Positions 1 to 6,758 of a DNA stretch of 12,687 nucleotides are shown here, in pieces. Position numbers and translations under genes: made by a program. The stretch covers positions 1 through 12,687 of the forward strand of contig DAIDJQ010000036.1 of assembly GCA_027451305.1 (NCBI GenBank), given 5' to 3'. The stretch comes from Cellulomonas sp. Lineage in GTDB: Bacteria > Actinomycetota > Actinomycetes > Actinomycetales > Cellulomonadaceae. A model generated the notes under the pieces. That model was not told the DNA's origin, did no database searches, and worked only from the letters and a program-made list of their open reading frames with translations. Position 1 is the stretch's first letter, and every line of letters starts with the position of its first letter.

Positions 1-1
1 C

Positions 2-1018
2 GGGGCCGTGTTCGGCTCGTCGAGCATCGCGTTCTACGTGGTCCAGGCGTTCACGGCCGCGATCCTCGTGCTCGCCGCGAACACCGCCTTCAACGGGTTC
101 CCGATCCTCGCCTCGATCCTGTCCGGCGACGGGTACCTGCCGCGCCAGTTCGCCCGTCGCGGTGACCGGCTCGTGTTCAGCAACGGCATCGTGATCCTGG
201 CGCTGCTGGCCGGCCTGCTGCTGTGGGTGTTCGACGCGAGCACCACCCGGCTGATCCAGCTGTACATCATCGGCGTCTTCGTCTCGTTCACCTTGAGCCA
301 GGCCGGGATGGTGCGGCACTGGACCTCGGAGATCGCCGCCACCGCCCACCGCGACCAGGTGCCGAAGATGCTCCGGTCCCGCGTCGTCAACGGACTGGGT
401 GCCGTCGTGACGGCCGTGGTGCTGGTGATCGTGCTGGTCACCAAGTTCACGCACGGCGCCTGGCTGGTGGTGATCGCCATGCCCGTCGTGTTCCTGTCGA
501 TGCAGGGCGTGCACCGGCACTACGCCTCCGTGGACAAGGCGCTGACCCCGCCGCCGGGCGGCGTGCCGCTGCCGTCGCGGGTGCACGGGATCGTCCTGGT
601 GTCGCGGCTGACCATGCCCACGCTGCGCGCGCTCGCCTTCGCCCGGGCCACCCGCCCGTCGACGCTGACCGCGCTGACCGTGCGGACCCAGGAGAAGGAG
701 GCCGCGGCCCTGCTCGCGGAGTGGGCCGAGCGCGACGTGCCCATCCCGCTCACCGTGCTCGACTCGCCCTACCGCGACCTGACCCGCCCGGTCCTGGAGT
801 ACATCGCGCGCGTCCGGCGGGAGTCACCGCGGGACCTGGTGGTGGTCTTCGTGCCCGAGTACGTGGTGGCGCACTGGTGGCAGCAGGCGCTGCACAACCA
901 GAGTGCGCTGCGGCTCAAGGCACGGCTCCTGGTGCAGCCCGGTGTGATGGTCACCTCGGTCCCCTGGGTGCTCAGCCCGGAGGAGACCCCCGGGCCGGTG
1001 ACGGTGAGCACCCCGTAG
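2..1018 (+). CDS. KimA-like APC-superfamily potassium permease, C-terminal part (5' end outside window)
   Basis: The reading frame is open to the left edge, so this is the last 338 residues of a protein that is probably 600-680 aa long. The family (Bacillus subtilis KimA and actinobacterial relatives) imports K+ with protons across the cytoplasmic membrane. Visible here are about five membrane spans, in the first 170 residues, followed by a roughly 150-residue cytoplasmic tail of mixed alpha/beta character, like the regulatory tail of KimA. Diagnostic stretches are ANTAFNGFPILAS, DGYLPRQFARRGDRLVFSNG and FTLSQAGMVRHW, which match KimA closely from memory. An older label would be 'amino acid permease', and substrate specificity is not proven by sequence. 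The gene lies 120 bp upstream of a KdpD/KdpE-type pair, which supports a potassium role. The GTG at position 8 is internal to the gene and is not the start. Confidence 0.85.
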   Translation, partial: GAVFGSSSIAFYVVQAFTAAILVLAANTAFNGFPILASILSGDGYLPRQFARRGDRLVFSNGIVILALLAGLLLWVFDASTTRLIQLYIIGVFVSFTLSQAGMVRHWTSEIAATAHRDQVPKMLRSRVVNGLGAVVTAVVLVIVLVTKFTHGAWLVVIAMPVVFLSMQGVHRHYASVDKALTPPPGGVPLPSRVHGIVLVSRLTMPTLRALAFARATRPSTLTALTVRTQEKEAAALLAEWAERDVPIPLTVLDSPYRDLTRPVLEYIARVRRESPRDLVVVFVPEYVVAHWWQQALHNQSALRLKARLLVQPGVMVTSVPWVLSPEETPGPVTVSTP

Positions 1019-1035
1019 CGCAGCCCGGCGCTGCG
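1019..1035 (+). terminator. Hairpin directly after the permease stop codon
   Basis: CGCAGC (1019-1024) pairs with GCTGCG (1030-1035) around a 5-nt loop, starting at the first base after the TAG stop. There is no T-tract, as is usual for high-GC actinobacteria. It could slow or end the permease transcript, but six GC pairs also arise easily by chance at this base composition. Confidence 0.3.
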
Positions 1036-1057
1036 GGAGCAGCGTGCACGACCTCGC

Positions 1058-1103
1058 CCGTCCGGACGGTGCGCGGCGCTCCGCAGGGAGCGGACCGCGG
1101 TCC
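1058..1103. promoter_or_regulatory. Cluster of perfect dyads upstream of the kdpDE-like pair
   Basis: CCGTCCGGACGG (1058-1069) and GGACCGCGGTCC (1092-1103) are perfect 12-bp palindromes. Between them CGCTCC (1077-1082) pairs with GGAGCG (1087-1092) around a 4-nt loop. The cluster sits 35-80 bp upstream of the kinase start, where an operator would be expected. It may instead be terminator structure for the permease. The regulator is unknown. Confidence 0.3.
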
Positions 1104-1126
1104 CCTCGTCGTCCGGGCGGGCGTGG

Positions 1127-1138
1127 CACGCTGACGCC
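1127..1138 (+). promoter_or_regulatory. Putative -10 element for a leaderless kdpD-like mRNA
   Basis: CACGCT (1127-1132) is followed by exactly 6 nt and then the ATG at 1139. It resembles the actinobacterial TANNNT -10 box with C in place of the first T. The distance would put the transcription start at or next to the A of ATG. No convincing Shine-Dalgarno sequence precedes this start, and no good -35 box is seen. The same hexamer-6nt-start arrangement recurs at three other genes in the window. Confidence 0.35.
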
Positions 1139-2551
1139 ATGACCGCGTCCCCATCGACCCTGCCACGTGCAGGGATGCGACTGGCCTCGGTGCGACGCCT
1201 GGTCGGGCTCGTGCTCGTCGTCGTGGGGGCGCCCCTCGGCACGTTCGCCCTGGTGCGGCTCGGCACGGGCCTGTCGCTCGGCGCGGTGCTGATGCTCTAC
1301 GTGCTGCTCGTCGTGGTCGCGGCGGCCATCGGCGGGCTGGAGGCCGCGGGGTTGGCGGTGGCCGTCGGGTTCCTGCTGGCCAACTGGTTCTTCGTGCCGC
1401 CGCGCCACACCCTCGCGGTGGACAGCCGGGACAGCGTCCTGGAGCTGACGGTGTTCGTCGTCGTCGGGGGCATCGTGGGGCTGACCGTGCAGCTGGCGGC
1501 GCGTGAGCAGGCCGCCGCGGCGCGCAGCAGGCTCGGTTCGCAGGTGCTGTCCCGGCTCTCGGCAGAGCCCGTGTCCGACGCCTCGGTGGTCGGCGTGCTC
1601 GAGGAGGCGCGTCGCGTGCTGGGCATGGATGCGATGGCCCTGCTCCGCCGCGGGACCGCGGCACCGCTGGCCCGGGTGGGGTCCGTGCCGCCGAGCGCGC
1701 CGAGCCTCGTGGTGGAGGCGGGGGAGAGCCTCCAGCTGGCGGGGTACGGCCCTGAGCCGTTCGCCCCGGAGCGCACGCTGCTGACCGGTCTGGCGGGCGC
1801 GGCTGCACGCGCATGGGATGCGCAGGTGCTGGCCGAGCAGGCCGCGCAGGCTCGTCAGCTCGCCGAAGGCGAGCGTGTCCGCACGGCGCTCCTCGCCGCG
1901 GTCGGTCACGACCTGCGGACACCGCTGGCGGGCATCAAGGCGGCCGTCAGCAGCCTGCGTTCCGTCGACGTCGAGTGGTCCGACGACGAGCGCGCCGAGC
2001 TGCTGGAGACCGTGGAGCAGGGTGCCGACCGGCTCTCCGCCCTCCTGGCCAACCTGCTGGACCTGTCCCGGTTGCAGGCCGGGGCGCTGGCCGTGCACCG
2101 CGTCCCGGTGGACCTGGAGGAGGTGGTGGGCCGCGCCCTGCTGACGCTGAGCGACGAGCAGGTGCAGGTGGACCTCCCCGCCGGACTGCCGCCGGTGCTC
2201 ACCGACCCCGGGCTCGTCGAGCGGGTGCTGGCCAACGTGGTGGACAACGCCCGGCGGTACGCGCCCGCGGGCTCGCCCGTCCGGGTGGACGCGCTGGCGT
2301 CCGACGACCGCGTGGACCTGCGGGTCGTGGACCGCGGTCCCGGCGTGCCGGAGGGCCAGTGGGCGAGCCTGTTCGAGCCGTTCCACCGGCTCGACGACCG
2401 GTCGGAAGGGGTCGGCCTCGGCCTGGCCATCGCGCACGGGTTCGCCGAGGCGTTGGGAGGCTCGCTGCTGCCGTCGCGGACGCCGGGTGGCGGCCTGACG
2501 ATGACGTTGCGCCTGCCGCGCGCGCCGCTGCCGGCGGGGGAGCCGGCGTGA
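1139..2551 (+). CDS. KdpD-type sensor histidine kinase lacking the N-terminal KdpD/USP domains
   Basis: Membrane histidine kinase of 470 aa; canonical KdpD is about 850-900 aa. Residues 20-120 form the KdpD-type four-helix membrane domain (DUF4118), with the hallmark NWFFVPP at 82-88. A GAF-like linker spans about 130-235. The H-box VGHDLRTPL carries the phospho-acceptor His257. The ATPase domain has an N-box NVVDN (366-370), G1 DRGPG (398-402) and G2 GVGLGLAI (424-431). The large N-terminal cytoplasmic region that senses K+ and, in some bacteria, binds c-di-AMP through its USP domain is absent. The start is open before 1139 only as noncoding sequence. ATG 1139 is chosen; ATG 1175 (Met13) is an alternative. 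The TGA overlaps the regulator's GTG, so the two are translationally coupled and this kinase almost surely phosphorylates that regulator. Not confidently called kdpD because of the missing sensor region and absent kdpFABC. Confidence 0.9.
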   Translation: MTASPSTLPRAGMRLASVRRLVGLVLVVVGAPLGTFALVRLGTGLSLGAVLMLYVLLVVVAAAIGGLEAAGLAVAVGFLLANWFFVPPRHTLAVDSRDSVLELTVFVVVGGIVGLTVQLAAREQAAAARSRLGSQVLSRLSAEPVSDASVVGVLEEARRVLGMDAMALLRRGTAAPLARVGSVPPSAPSLVVEAGESLQLAGYGPEPFAPERTLLTGLAGAAARAWDAQVLAEQAAQARQLAEGERVRTALLAAVGHDLRTPLAGIKAAVSSLRSVDVEWSDDERAELLETVEQGADRLSALLANLLDLSRLQAGALAVHRVPVDLEEVVGRALLTLSDEQVQVDLPAGLPPVLTDPGLVERVLANVVDNARRYAPAGSPVRVDALASDDRVDLRVVDRGPGVPEGQWASLFEPFHRLDDRSEGVGLGLAIAHGFAEALGGSLLPSRTPGGGLTMTLRLPRAPLPAGEPA

Positions 2552-3222
2552 CCCGGGTGCTGGTGGTGGACGACGACGCCACGCTGCTGCGCGCGCTGAC
2601 GATCAACCTGCGCGCCCGCCGGTACGAGGTGGAGCAGGCCGCCAGCGGGCGCGCGGCCCTGCGTGCCGCGGCCGCCGGGGTGGACGTCGTGGTGCTCGAC
2701 CTGGGCCTGCCGGACATCGACGGGGTGGACGTGGTGGCCGGGATCCGCGGCTGGTCGCAGGTGCCGATCATCGTGCTGTCGGCGCGGGACGCGCAGTCGG
2801 CCAAGGTGGCGGCCCTGGACGCCGGTGCCGACGACTACGTGACCAAGCCGTTCGGCATGGACGAGCTGCTCGCGCGGATCCGCGCCGCGCTGCGCCGCGC
2901 CACGCCCGAGCCGCAGGCCGAGCCGTTGGTGATCACCGACGCGTTCACGGTCGATCTCGCGGACCGTCGCGTGACCCGTGACGGGACCGACGTGCGGCTG
3001 ACCCCGACGGAGTGGCACCTGCTGGAGGTGCTGGTCCGCAACGCCGGGCGGCTGGTGACCCAGCGGGACCTGCTGGCCCAGGTGTGGGGGCACGGGTTCG
3101 AGGAGCAGGGCAACTACCTGCGGGTGTACATGGCCCAGCTGCGTCGCAAGCTCGAGCCGGAGCCGTCCCGGCCGCGGCACCTGGTCACCGAGCCGGGGGT
3201 CGGGTACCGCTTCGTGCCGTGA
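2548..3222 (+). CDS. kdpE: KdpE-like OmpR-family response regulator
   Basis: DNA-binding response regulator of 224 aa, the usual length for the family. The receiver domain (1-115) has acidic residues Asp8-Asp10, phospho-acceptor Asp51 in VVLDLGLPD, Ser78 in LSAR and Lys100 in TKPFG. The C-terminal winged helix (about 125-224) ends with the typical LVTEPGVGYRF. The motif ARDAQSAKVAALDAGADDYVTKPF is characteristic of KdpE. The GTG start at 2548 overlaps the kinase stop (GTGA) and is preceded by GGGGGAG (2536-2542) at 5-nt spacing, which decides the start. In the family, phosphorylated KdpE activates potassium-uptake genes under K+ limitation or osmotic stress. Here the upstream KimA-like permease is the nearest candidate target, since no kdpFABC is seen. 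The symbol rests on motif similarity and pairing with a KdpD-type kinase. Confidence 0.85.
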   Translation: MTRVLVVDDDATLLRALTINLRARRYEVEQAASGRAALRAAAAGVDVVVLDLGLPDIDGVDVVAGIRGWSQVPIIVLSARDAQSAKVAALDAGADDYVTKPFGMDELLARIRAALRRATPEPQAEPLVITDAFTVDLADRRVTRDGTDVRLTPTEWHLLEVLVRNAGRLVTQRDLLAQVWGHGFEEQGNYLRVYMAQLRRKLEPEPSRPRHLVTEPGVGYRFVP

Positions 3223-3253
3223 CCGTCGACGCCGGCGGCACAGCACGTCGCCG

Positions 3254-3265
3254 TACGCTCGGCGC
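3254..3265 (+). promoter_or_regulatory. Putative -10 element for a leaderless fetB-like operon mRNA
   Basis: TACGCT (3254-3259) fits TANNNT and lies exactly 6 nt before ATG 3266. There is no purine-rich ribosome site just upstream of the ATG. The whole gap after the kdpE-like stop is 43 bp, so this is the only room for a promoter outside coding sequence. No -35 hexamer is recognisable at 16-19 bp. Confidence 0.4.
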
Positions 3266-4012
3266 ATGTCCACGGCCGAGCTCCTGCGGGTGCTCACGGG
3301 CATCGCGGTGCTGGTGGCGGCCGCGGCCGTGGTGCTGCGGGTGTACCGGGTGCGTCGTCCGTGGGCCCCGGCGAGCGCCGTCGCACGGGGTGCCCTGCAG
3401 CTGGCTGCGATCAGCCTGGTGCTGACCGGCGTGATCACCAGCCGCCTGTGGGTCACCGCGGCGCTGCTGGTGATGTTCTCGGTGGCCGCGACGACCGCCA
3501 CGCGCCGGCTGGGGTGGAGCACCGAACGTGCCGTGCAGGTGGTGGTGGCGATGGCGGCCGGGGTGCTCCTGGCGCTGGCGGTGGTGTTCGTGACGGGCGC
3601 GATCGGGTTCACGGCGCGGTACACGCTGGCGATCGGCGGGATCGTCGTCGGCAACGCCATGACCGTCGCCACGCTCACGGGCCGGCGATTCACCCAGGCG
3701 ACCATCGACCACTGGGAGGAGGTCGAGGGCTGGCTGGCGCTCGGCGCACGGCCCGCCCAGTCGACGGCCCAGATCGCCCGGGACGCGGTGTACTCCGCGA
3801 TGATCCCCACCACCGACCAGACCAAGACGACCGGCCTGGTGACCCTCCCGGGCGCCTTCGTCGGCGCGATCTTCGGTGGGGTGTCGCCCCTGGAGGCCGG
3901 CCGGTTCCAGATCGTCGTGCTCGCCGCCATCATGGCGGCAGGCTCGCTGACCGCCGTGCTGCTGGCGCGCTGGTTGCAGCCCATCCGCTCCCGTCCGGAG
4001 GCCCTGAGATGA
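3266..4012 (+). CDS. fetB: FetB/YbbM (UPF0014) family ABC-type exporter permease
   Basis: Integral membrane protein of 248 aa with about seven hydrophobic spans, the normal size for the FetB/UPF0014 family. In Escherichia coli FetB pairs with the ATPase FetA, and the two lower intracellular iron and raise peroxide resistance. Family signatures are GGIVVGNAMTVATLTGRRF (124-142), a charged HWEEVEGWLALGA loop (149-161) and IPTTDQTKTTGLVTLPGAFVG (180-200), which parallels the E. coli IPTIDSMKTVGLVSLPG segment. No FetA-type ATPase gene lies in the window. The gene's TGA overlaps the next gene's ATG (ATGA), so it is translationally coupled to a two-component system. That points to a sensory or feedback link as well as transport. 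Substrate assignment to iron is by family only. Confidence 0.85.
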   Translation: MSTAELLRVLTGIAVLVAAAAVVLRVYRVRRPWAPASAVARGALQLAAISLVLTGVITSRLWVTAALLVMFSVAATTATRRLGWSTERAVQVVVAMAAGVLLALAVVFVTGAIGFTARYTLAIGGIVVGNAMTVATLTGRRFTQATIDHWEEVEGWLALGARPAQSTAQIARDAVYSAMIPTTDQTKTTGLVTLPGAFVGAIFGGVSPLEAGRFQIVVLAAIMAAGSLTAVLLARWLQPIRSRPEALR

Positions 4013-4686
4013 CCACCGTGCCCGGCACCGAGCGCCGCCTGCTCGTGGTGGAGGACGACTCCGACCTGGCCGACATGCTGGCCGAGCTGCTCACCGGGGA
4101 GGGGTATGCCGTCGACATCGCCCGGGACGGTCAGCGCGGACTGCACCTCGGCCTGACCAGGACGTACGACGCGATGGTGCTCGACCGCGGGCTCCCGGCG
4201 ATCGACGGGCTGGACCTGCTCGGCCGGCTGCGCGGCCGCGGCGTCACCACCCCCGTGCTGGTGCTCTCCGCCCTCGGCAACCCGGCCGACCGGGTGGAGG
4301 GCCTCGACGCGGGCGCGGAGGACTACCTGGGCAAGCCGTTCGACGTCGAGGAGCTCGCGGCGCGGCTGCGTGCCCTGACCCGCCGCCACGCCGAGGAGGC
4401 GACCACCCTGCCGGTGCTCGGCGGCGTGCTGCACCCTGCGACGCACGAGGTGGTGCTCGACGACGGCGAGCGCGTCGCCCTCTCGGAACGGGAGTGCGGC
4501 CTGCTCGAGGTGCTGGCGCGGCACCCGAGCCGGGTCTACGACCGGGAGCACCTGCTCGACACCGTCTTCCCGGACGCCGGTGAGGTCGGCGTGGTCGACA
4601 CCTACGTCTACTACCTGCGGCGCAAGCTGAGCCGGGACGTCGTGGCGACGGTCCGCGGCGTCGGCTACCGGCTGGGGGTGTCATGA
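4009..4686 (+). CDS. OmpR-family response regulator
   Basis: Response regulator of 225 aa. The receiver has Glu15/Asp16/Asp17 (VVEDDSD), phospho-acceptor Asp59 in MVLDRGLP, Ser87 and Lys109 in GKPFD. The winged-helix DNA-binding domain (about 135-225) carries ALSERECGLLEVLARHP and ends VRGVGYRLGV. The start ATG 4009 overlaps the fetB-like stop and has GGAGG at 3997-4001 with 7-nt spacing. The TGA overlaps the kinase ATG, so all three genes form one coupled operon. Members of this family bind head-to-tail direct repeats spaced about one helical turn. Such repeats occur upstream of the nearby reductase operon (8691-8732), so that operon is the leading candidate target. The exact orthologue is not recognised and the signal is unknown. 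Confidence 0.93.
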   Translation: MTTVPGTERRLLVVEDDSDLADMLAELLTGEGYAVDIARDGQRGLHLGLTRTYDAMVLDRGLPAIDGLDLLGRLRGRGVTTPVLVLSALGNPADRVEGLDAGAEDYLGKPFDVEELAARLRALTRRHAEEATTLPVLGGVLHPATHEVVLDDGERVALSERECGLLEVLARHPSRVYDREHLLDTVFPDAGEVGVVDTYVYYLRRKLSRDVVATVRGVGYRLGVS

Positions 4687-6020
4687 GCGCGCGCGCGCGA
4701 GGCGAGGGGCCGGCCGGACCGTCGGACGCCGGGCCGGGCGCCACGGACGAGCCCTCGCCCATCGCCGGACCAGGCGCGGCACCCGCGGCGCGGGCTCCGC
4801 AGGCCCGGCCGGCCCGCTCCCCGGAGGCCGCCGAGGTGGCCCGCACGGCCCGGCGGCTCGGCTGGCAGACCGCCGGCGTGGTGCTCCTGAGCGTGCTGCT
4901 GCTCGCGGCCGTGGTGCTCGGCGTGGTCCTCCGTGGGCAGAGCCGGGACGCCGCCGCGAAGCTCGACCAGGCGGCGCACACGATCGACGACACCCACGAC
5001 GTGCCGTCCGACCTGTGGGTCACCGTCGTCTCGACCGCGGACGGCTCGGTGACGTCCAGCAGCAACCTGCCGGCGGGGCTGCCGGACGTCACCGCACTGA
5101 CGTCGGTCGCCCAGCAGGGCGGCGAGCGTCGCAGCACCGTGACCGCCGACGGCGGGACGGTCACCGTCCTCACCGTGGCGCGCGACCGCGTGATCGTCCA
5201 GGTCGCGGTCGACCCGCAGGGGCAGCACGACGAGCTCGAGCGGCTGCTGACCGCCCTCGCCTTCGCCGGTGGCACAGGCGTAGTGCTGGCGGGTCTCGCC
5301 GGCGCCTGGCTCGGCCGTCGTGCGGTCCGGCCGCTGGCCGCCGCGCTGGCCCGGCAACGCCGGTTCGTCGCCGATGCGAGCCACGAGCTGCGCACCCCGC
5401 TGACGCTGCTGTCCACGCGGGTTCAGCTGCTCGGCAGGCACCTCGACGTGGACGTGCCGGACCTGCCGCCCCGGGTGCGCGCGGACGTGACCGGCCTGCA
5501 CGGCGACTCGGCAGCGCTCGCAGCCCTCTTCGACGACCTCCTCCTCGCCGCCGACGACCGCCGCGTCCCGCCCGAGCCGGTGGACGTCGCCGCGACGGCG
5601 GGCACCGTGGTGGCGGCCGCCGGAGCCTCGGCCGCCGGCCGCGGGATCGCGCTGCGGGCCACCGGGGACCCCTCGGCGGTCGCCCTCGCCGGGCCCGTGT
5701 CGGTCCGCCGCGCGCTGACGGCCCTGGTGGACAACGCGCTGGACCACGCGGCGGGCGTCGTCGAGGTGGACGTCGCCCGGCACGGCGACCTCGTGCGGGC
5801 GCGGGTCACGGACGACGGGCCGGGGATCGCACCCGGCACCCGCGTGTTCGAGAGGTTCGCCTCCCACCGGCCGGCCGGTGACGGCCGTCGCCACTACGGG
5901 CTCGGGCTCGCGCTCGTCGCGGAGATCGCCGCCCAGCACGGCGGCCGGGTCTCGGCCGGTGCCCGCGACGACCACCGTCGCGGGGCTCAGGTCACGCTGG
6001 AGCTGCCGGCGAGCCGGTGA
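4683..6020 (+). CDS. Two-transmembrane sensor histidine kinase, partner of the 4009-4686 regulator
   Basis: Histidine kinase of 445 aa. Residues 1-55 are a Pro/Ala/Gly-rich, probably disordered cytoplasmic tail. TM1 is about 62-84 and TM2 about 188-210. The roughly 100-residue extracytoplasmic domain between them has no motif I recognise and no conspicuous Cys or His cluster. The linker after TM2 leads into H-box FVADASHELRTPLTLL with His234. The ATPase domain has N-box VDNALDH (349-355), G1 DDGPG (377-381) and G2 YGLGLAL (405-411). ATG 4683 overlaps the regulator stop, with GGGGGTG just upstream. A start further in, past the low-complexity tail, cannot be excluded. The last 29 bp overlap the convergent ApbE gene. 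Confidence 0.92.
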   Translation: MSARARGEGPAGPSDAGPGATDEPSPIAGPGAAPAARAPQARPARSPEAAEVARTARRLGWQTAGVVLLSVLLLAAVVLGVVLRGQSRDAAAKLDQAAHTIDDTHDVPSDLWVTVVSTADGSVTSSSNLPAGLPDVTALTSVAQQGGERRSTVTADGGTVTVLTVARDRVIVQVAVDPQGQHDELERLLTALAFAGGTGVVLAGLAGAWLGRRAVRPLAAALARQRRFVADASHELRTPLTLLSTRVQLLGRHLDVDVPDLPPRVRADVTGLHGDSAALAALFDDLLLAADDRRVPPEPVDVAATAGTVVAAAGASAAGRGIALRATGDPSAVALAGPVSVRRALTALVDNALDHAAGVVEVDVARHGDLVRARVTDDGPGIAPGTRVFERFASHRPAGDGRRHYGLGLALVAEIAAQHGGRVSAGARDDHRRGAQVTLELPASR

Positions 6021-6756
6021 CGGCCTGCGCCGGCGCGGCGGTCAGCACCCGCCTGTCCGCCGTGACGGCGATCACCGTCGCGGCGCCATGGCCCACCGCC
6101 CACGCTGGCCCGTCCTCGCCCATGGCGAGGACCGTGGTGGCCAGCACGTCGGCCACGGTCAGGTTGGCGGCGACCACGGTCGCCGCCACCAGGGGCAGCT
6201 CACGCGACCCGCTGCGGCCGTCCCACACGTGCGCGCCGCGCTCGTAGGTGCCCGAGGTGGCCACCGCGCCGTCGCCCACCGACAGCACGGCGAGGACCGC
6301 CTGCGGGTCGTCGGGGTGGCGGACCGCCACGTCCCAGACGCGTCCGGGCTCCGGCTCTCCGTGGGTCACCACGTCCCCGCCGGCGTTCAGGCAGAAGTCC
6401 CGCAGCCCGGCGGCCACCAGCACGTCGGCAGCCCGTTGGGCTGCCCACCCCTTGACCACGCCGTTCGTGTCCAGGCGTCCCTCGGGGGTGCACACGTCGA
6501 ACACGCCGCCGGACTCCTCGTGGGCGCGGGCGGCGATCTCGAGCACCTCGCGCATGTCCGCGGAGACGGCCTCGTCGCTCACCTCACCCCGCTCCAGGCG
6601 GCGCAGCTCGCTGTTCGGCCGGTAGGTGCTGAACCGCGCATCCGCCTCGTGCAGCACGGCGAACGCCGCGTCGAGGGCCTCGCGCACCGCGGGTCCGTCG
6701 GCCTGCCGCACGTCCACCGACATCGGCAGGCCCATGACCTCCTCGACGCGCCGCAC
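5992..6756 (-). CDS. apbE: FAD:protein FMN transferase (ApbE family)
   Basis: Mg2+-dependent enzyme of 254 aa that splits FAD and links FMN through phosphate to Thr/Ser of a target protein. Family motifs in order are VMGLPMSVDV (7-16), RFSTYRPNSEL (41-51), DTNGVVKGWA (96-105), LNAGGDV (123-129), ATSGTYERGAHVWDGRSG (166-183) and VADVLATTVLAMG (201-213), where the Asp and Thr would bind metal. The likely target is the FMN-binding protein encoded 2 bp upstream, which has an SGAT acceptor site. GTG 6756 is preferred because homologues begin just ahead of the VMG motif. ATG 6735 (Met8) has GGAGG only 2 nt away, too close to be ideal. There is no signal peptide or lipobox, unlike many ApbE proteins, so it would act in the cytoplasm. 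The stop lies inside the convergent kinase gene. Confidence 0.93.
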   Translation of the reverse strand: MRRVEEVMGLPMSVDVRQADGPAVREALDAAFAVLHEADARFSTYRPNSELRRLERGEVSDEAVSADMREVLEIAARAHEESGGVFDVCTPEGRLDTNGVVKGWAAQRAADVLVAAGLRDFCLNAGGDVVTHGEPEPGRVWDVAVRHPDDPQAVLAVLSVGDGAVATSGTYERGAHVWDGRSGSRELPLVAATVVAANLTVADVLATTVLAMGEDGPAWAVGHGAATVIAVTADRRVLTAAPAQAVTGSPAAPA

Positions 6757-6758
6757 GG

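Noticed and set aside
824..2437. 537-codon minus-strand open frame opposite the permease end and the kinase
   Set aside because: Composition is His/Arg/Gln/Gly-rich without any family motif; it is a shadow of the GC3-biased kinase gene.
1906..4551. Very long open frame (881 codons) on the minus strand, opposite the kdpD-, kdpE- and fetB-like genes and the response regulator
   Set aside because: It is antisense to four well-supported genes, low in recognisable motifs and rich in Arg/His/Pro/Gln, as expected when high-GC codons are read on the other strand.
4665..5975. 436-codon minus-strand open frame opposite the sensor kinase
   Set aside because: The plus strand encodes a complete histidine kinase with all boxes; the minus translation has no domain features.
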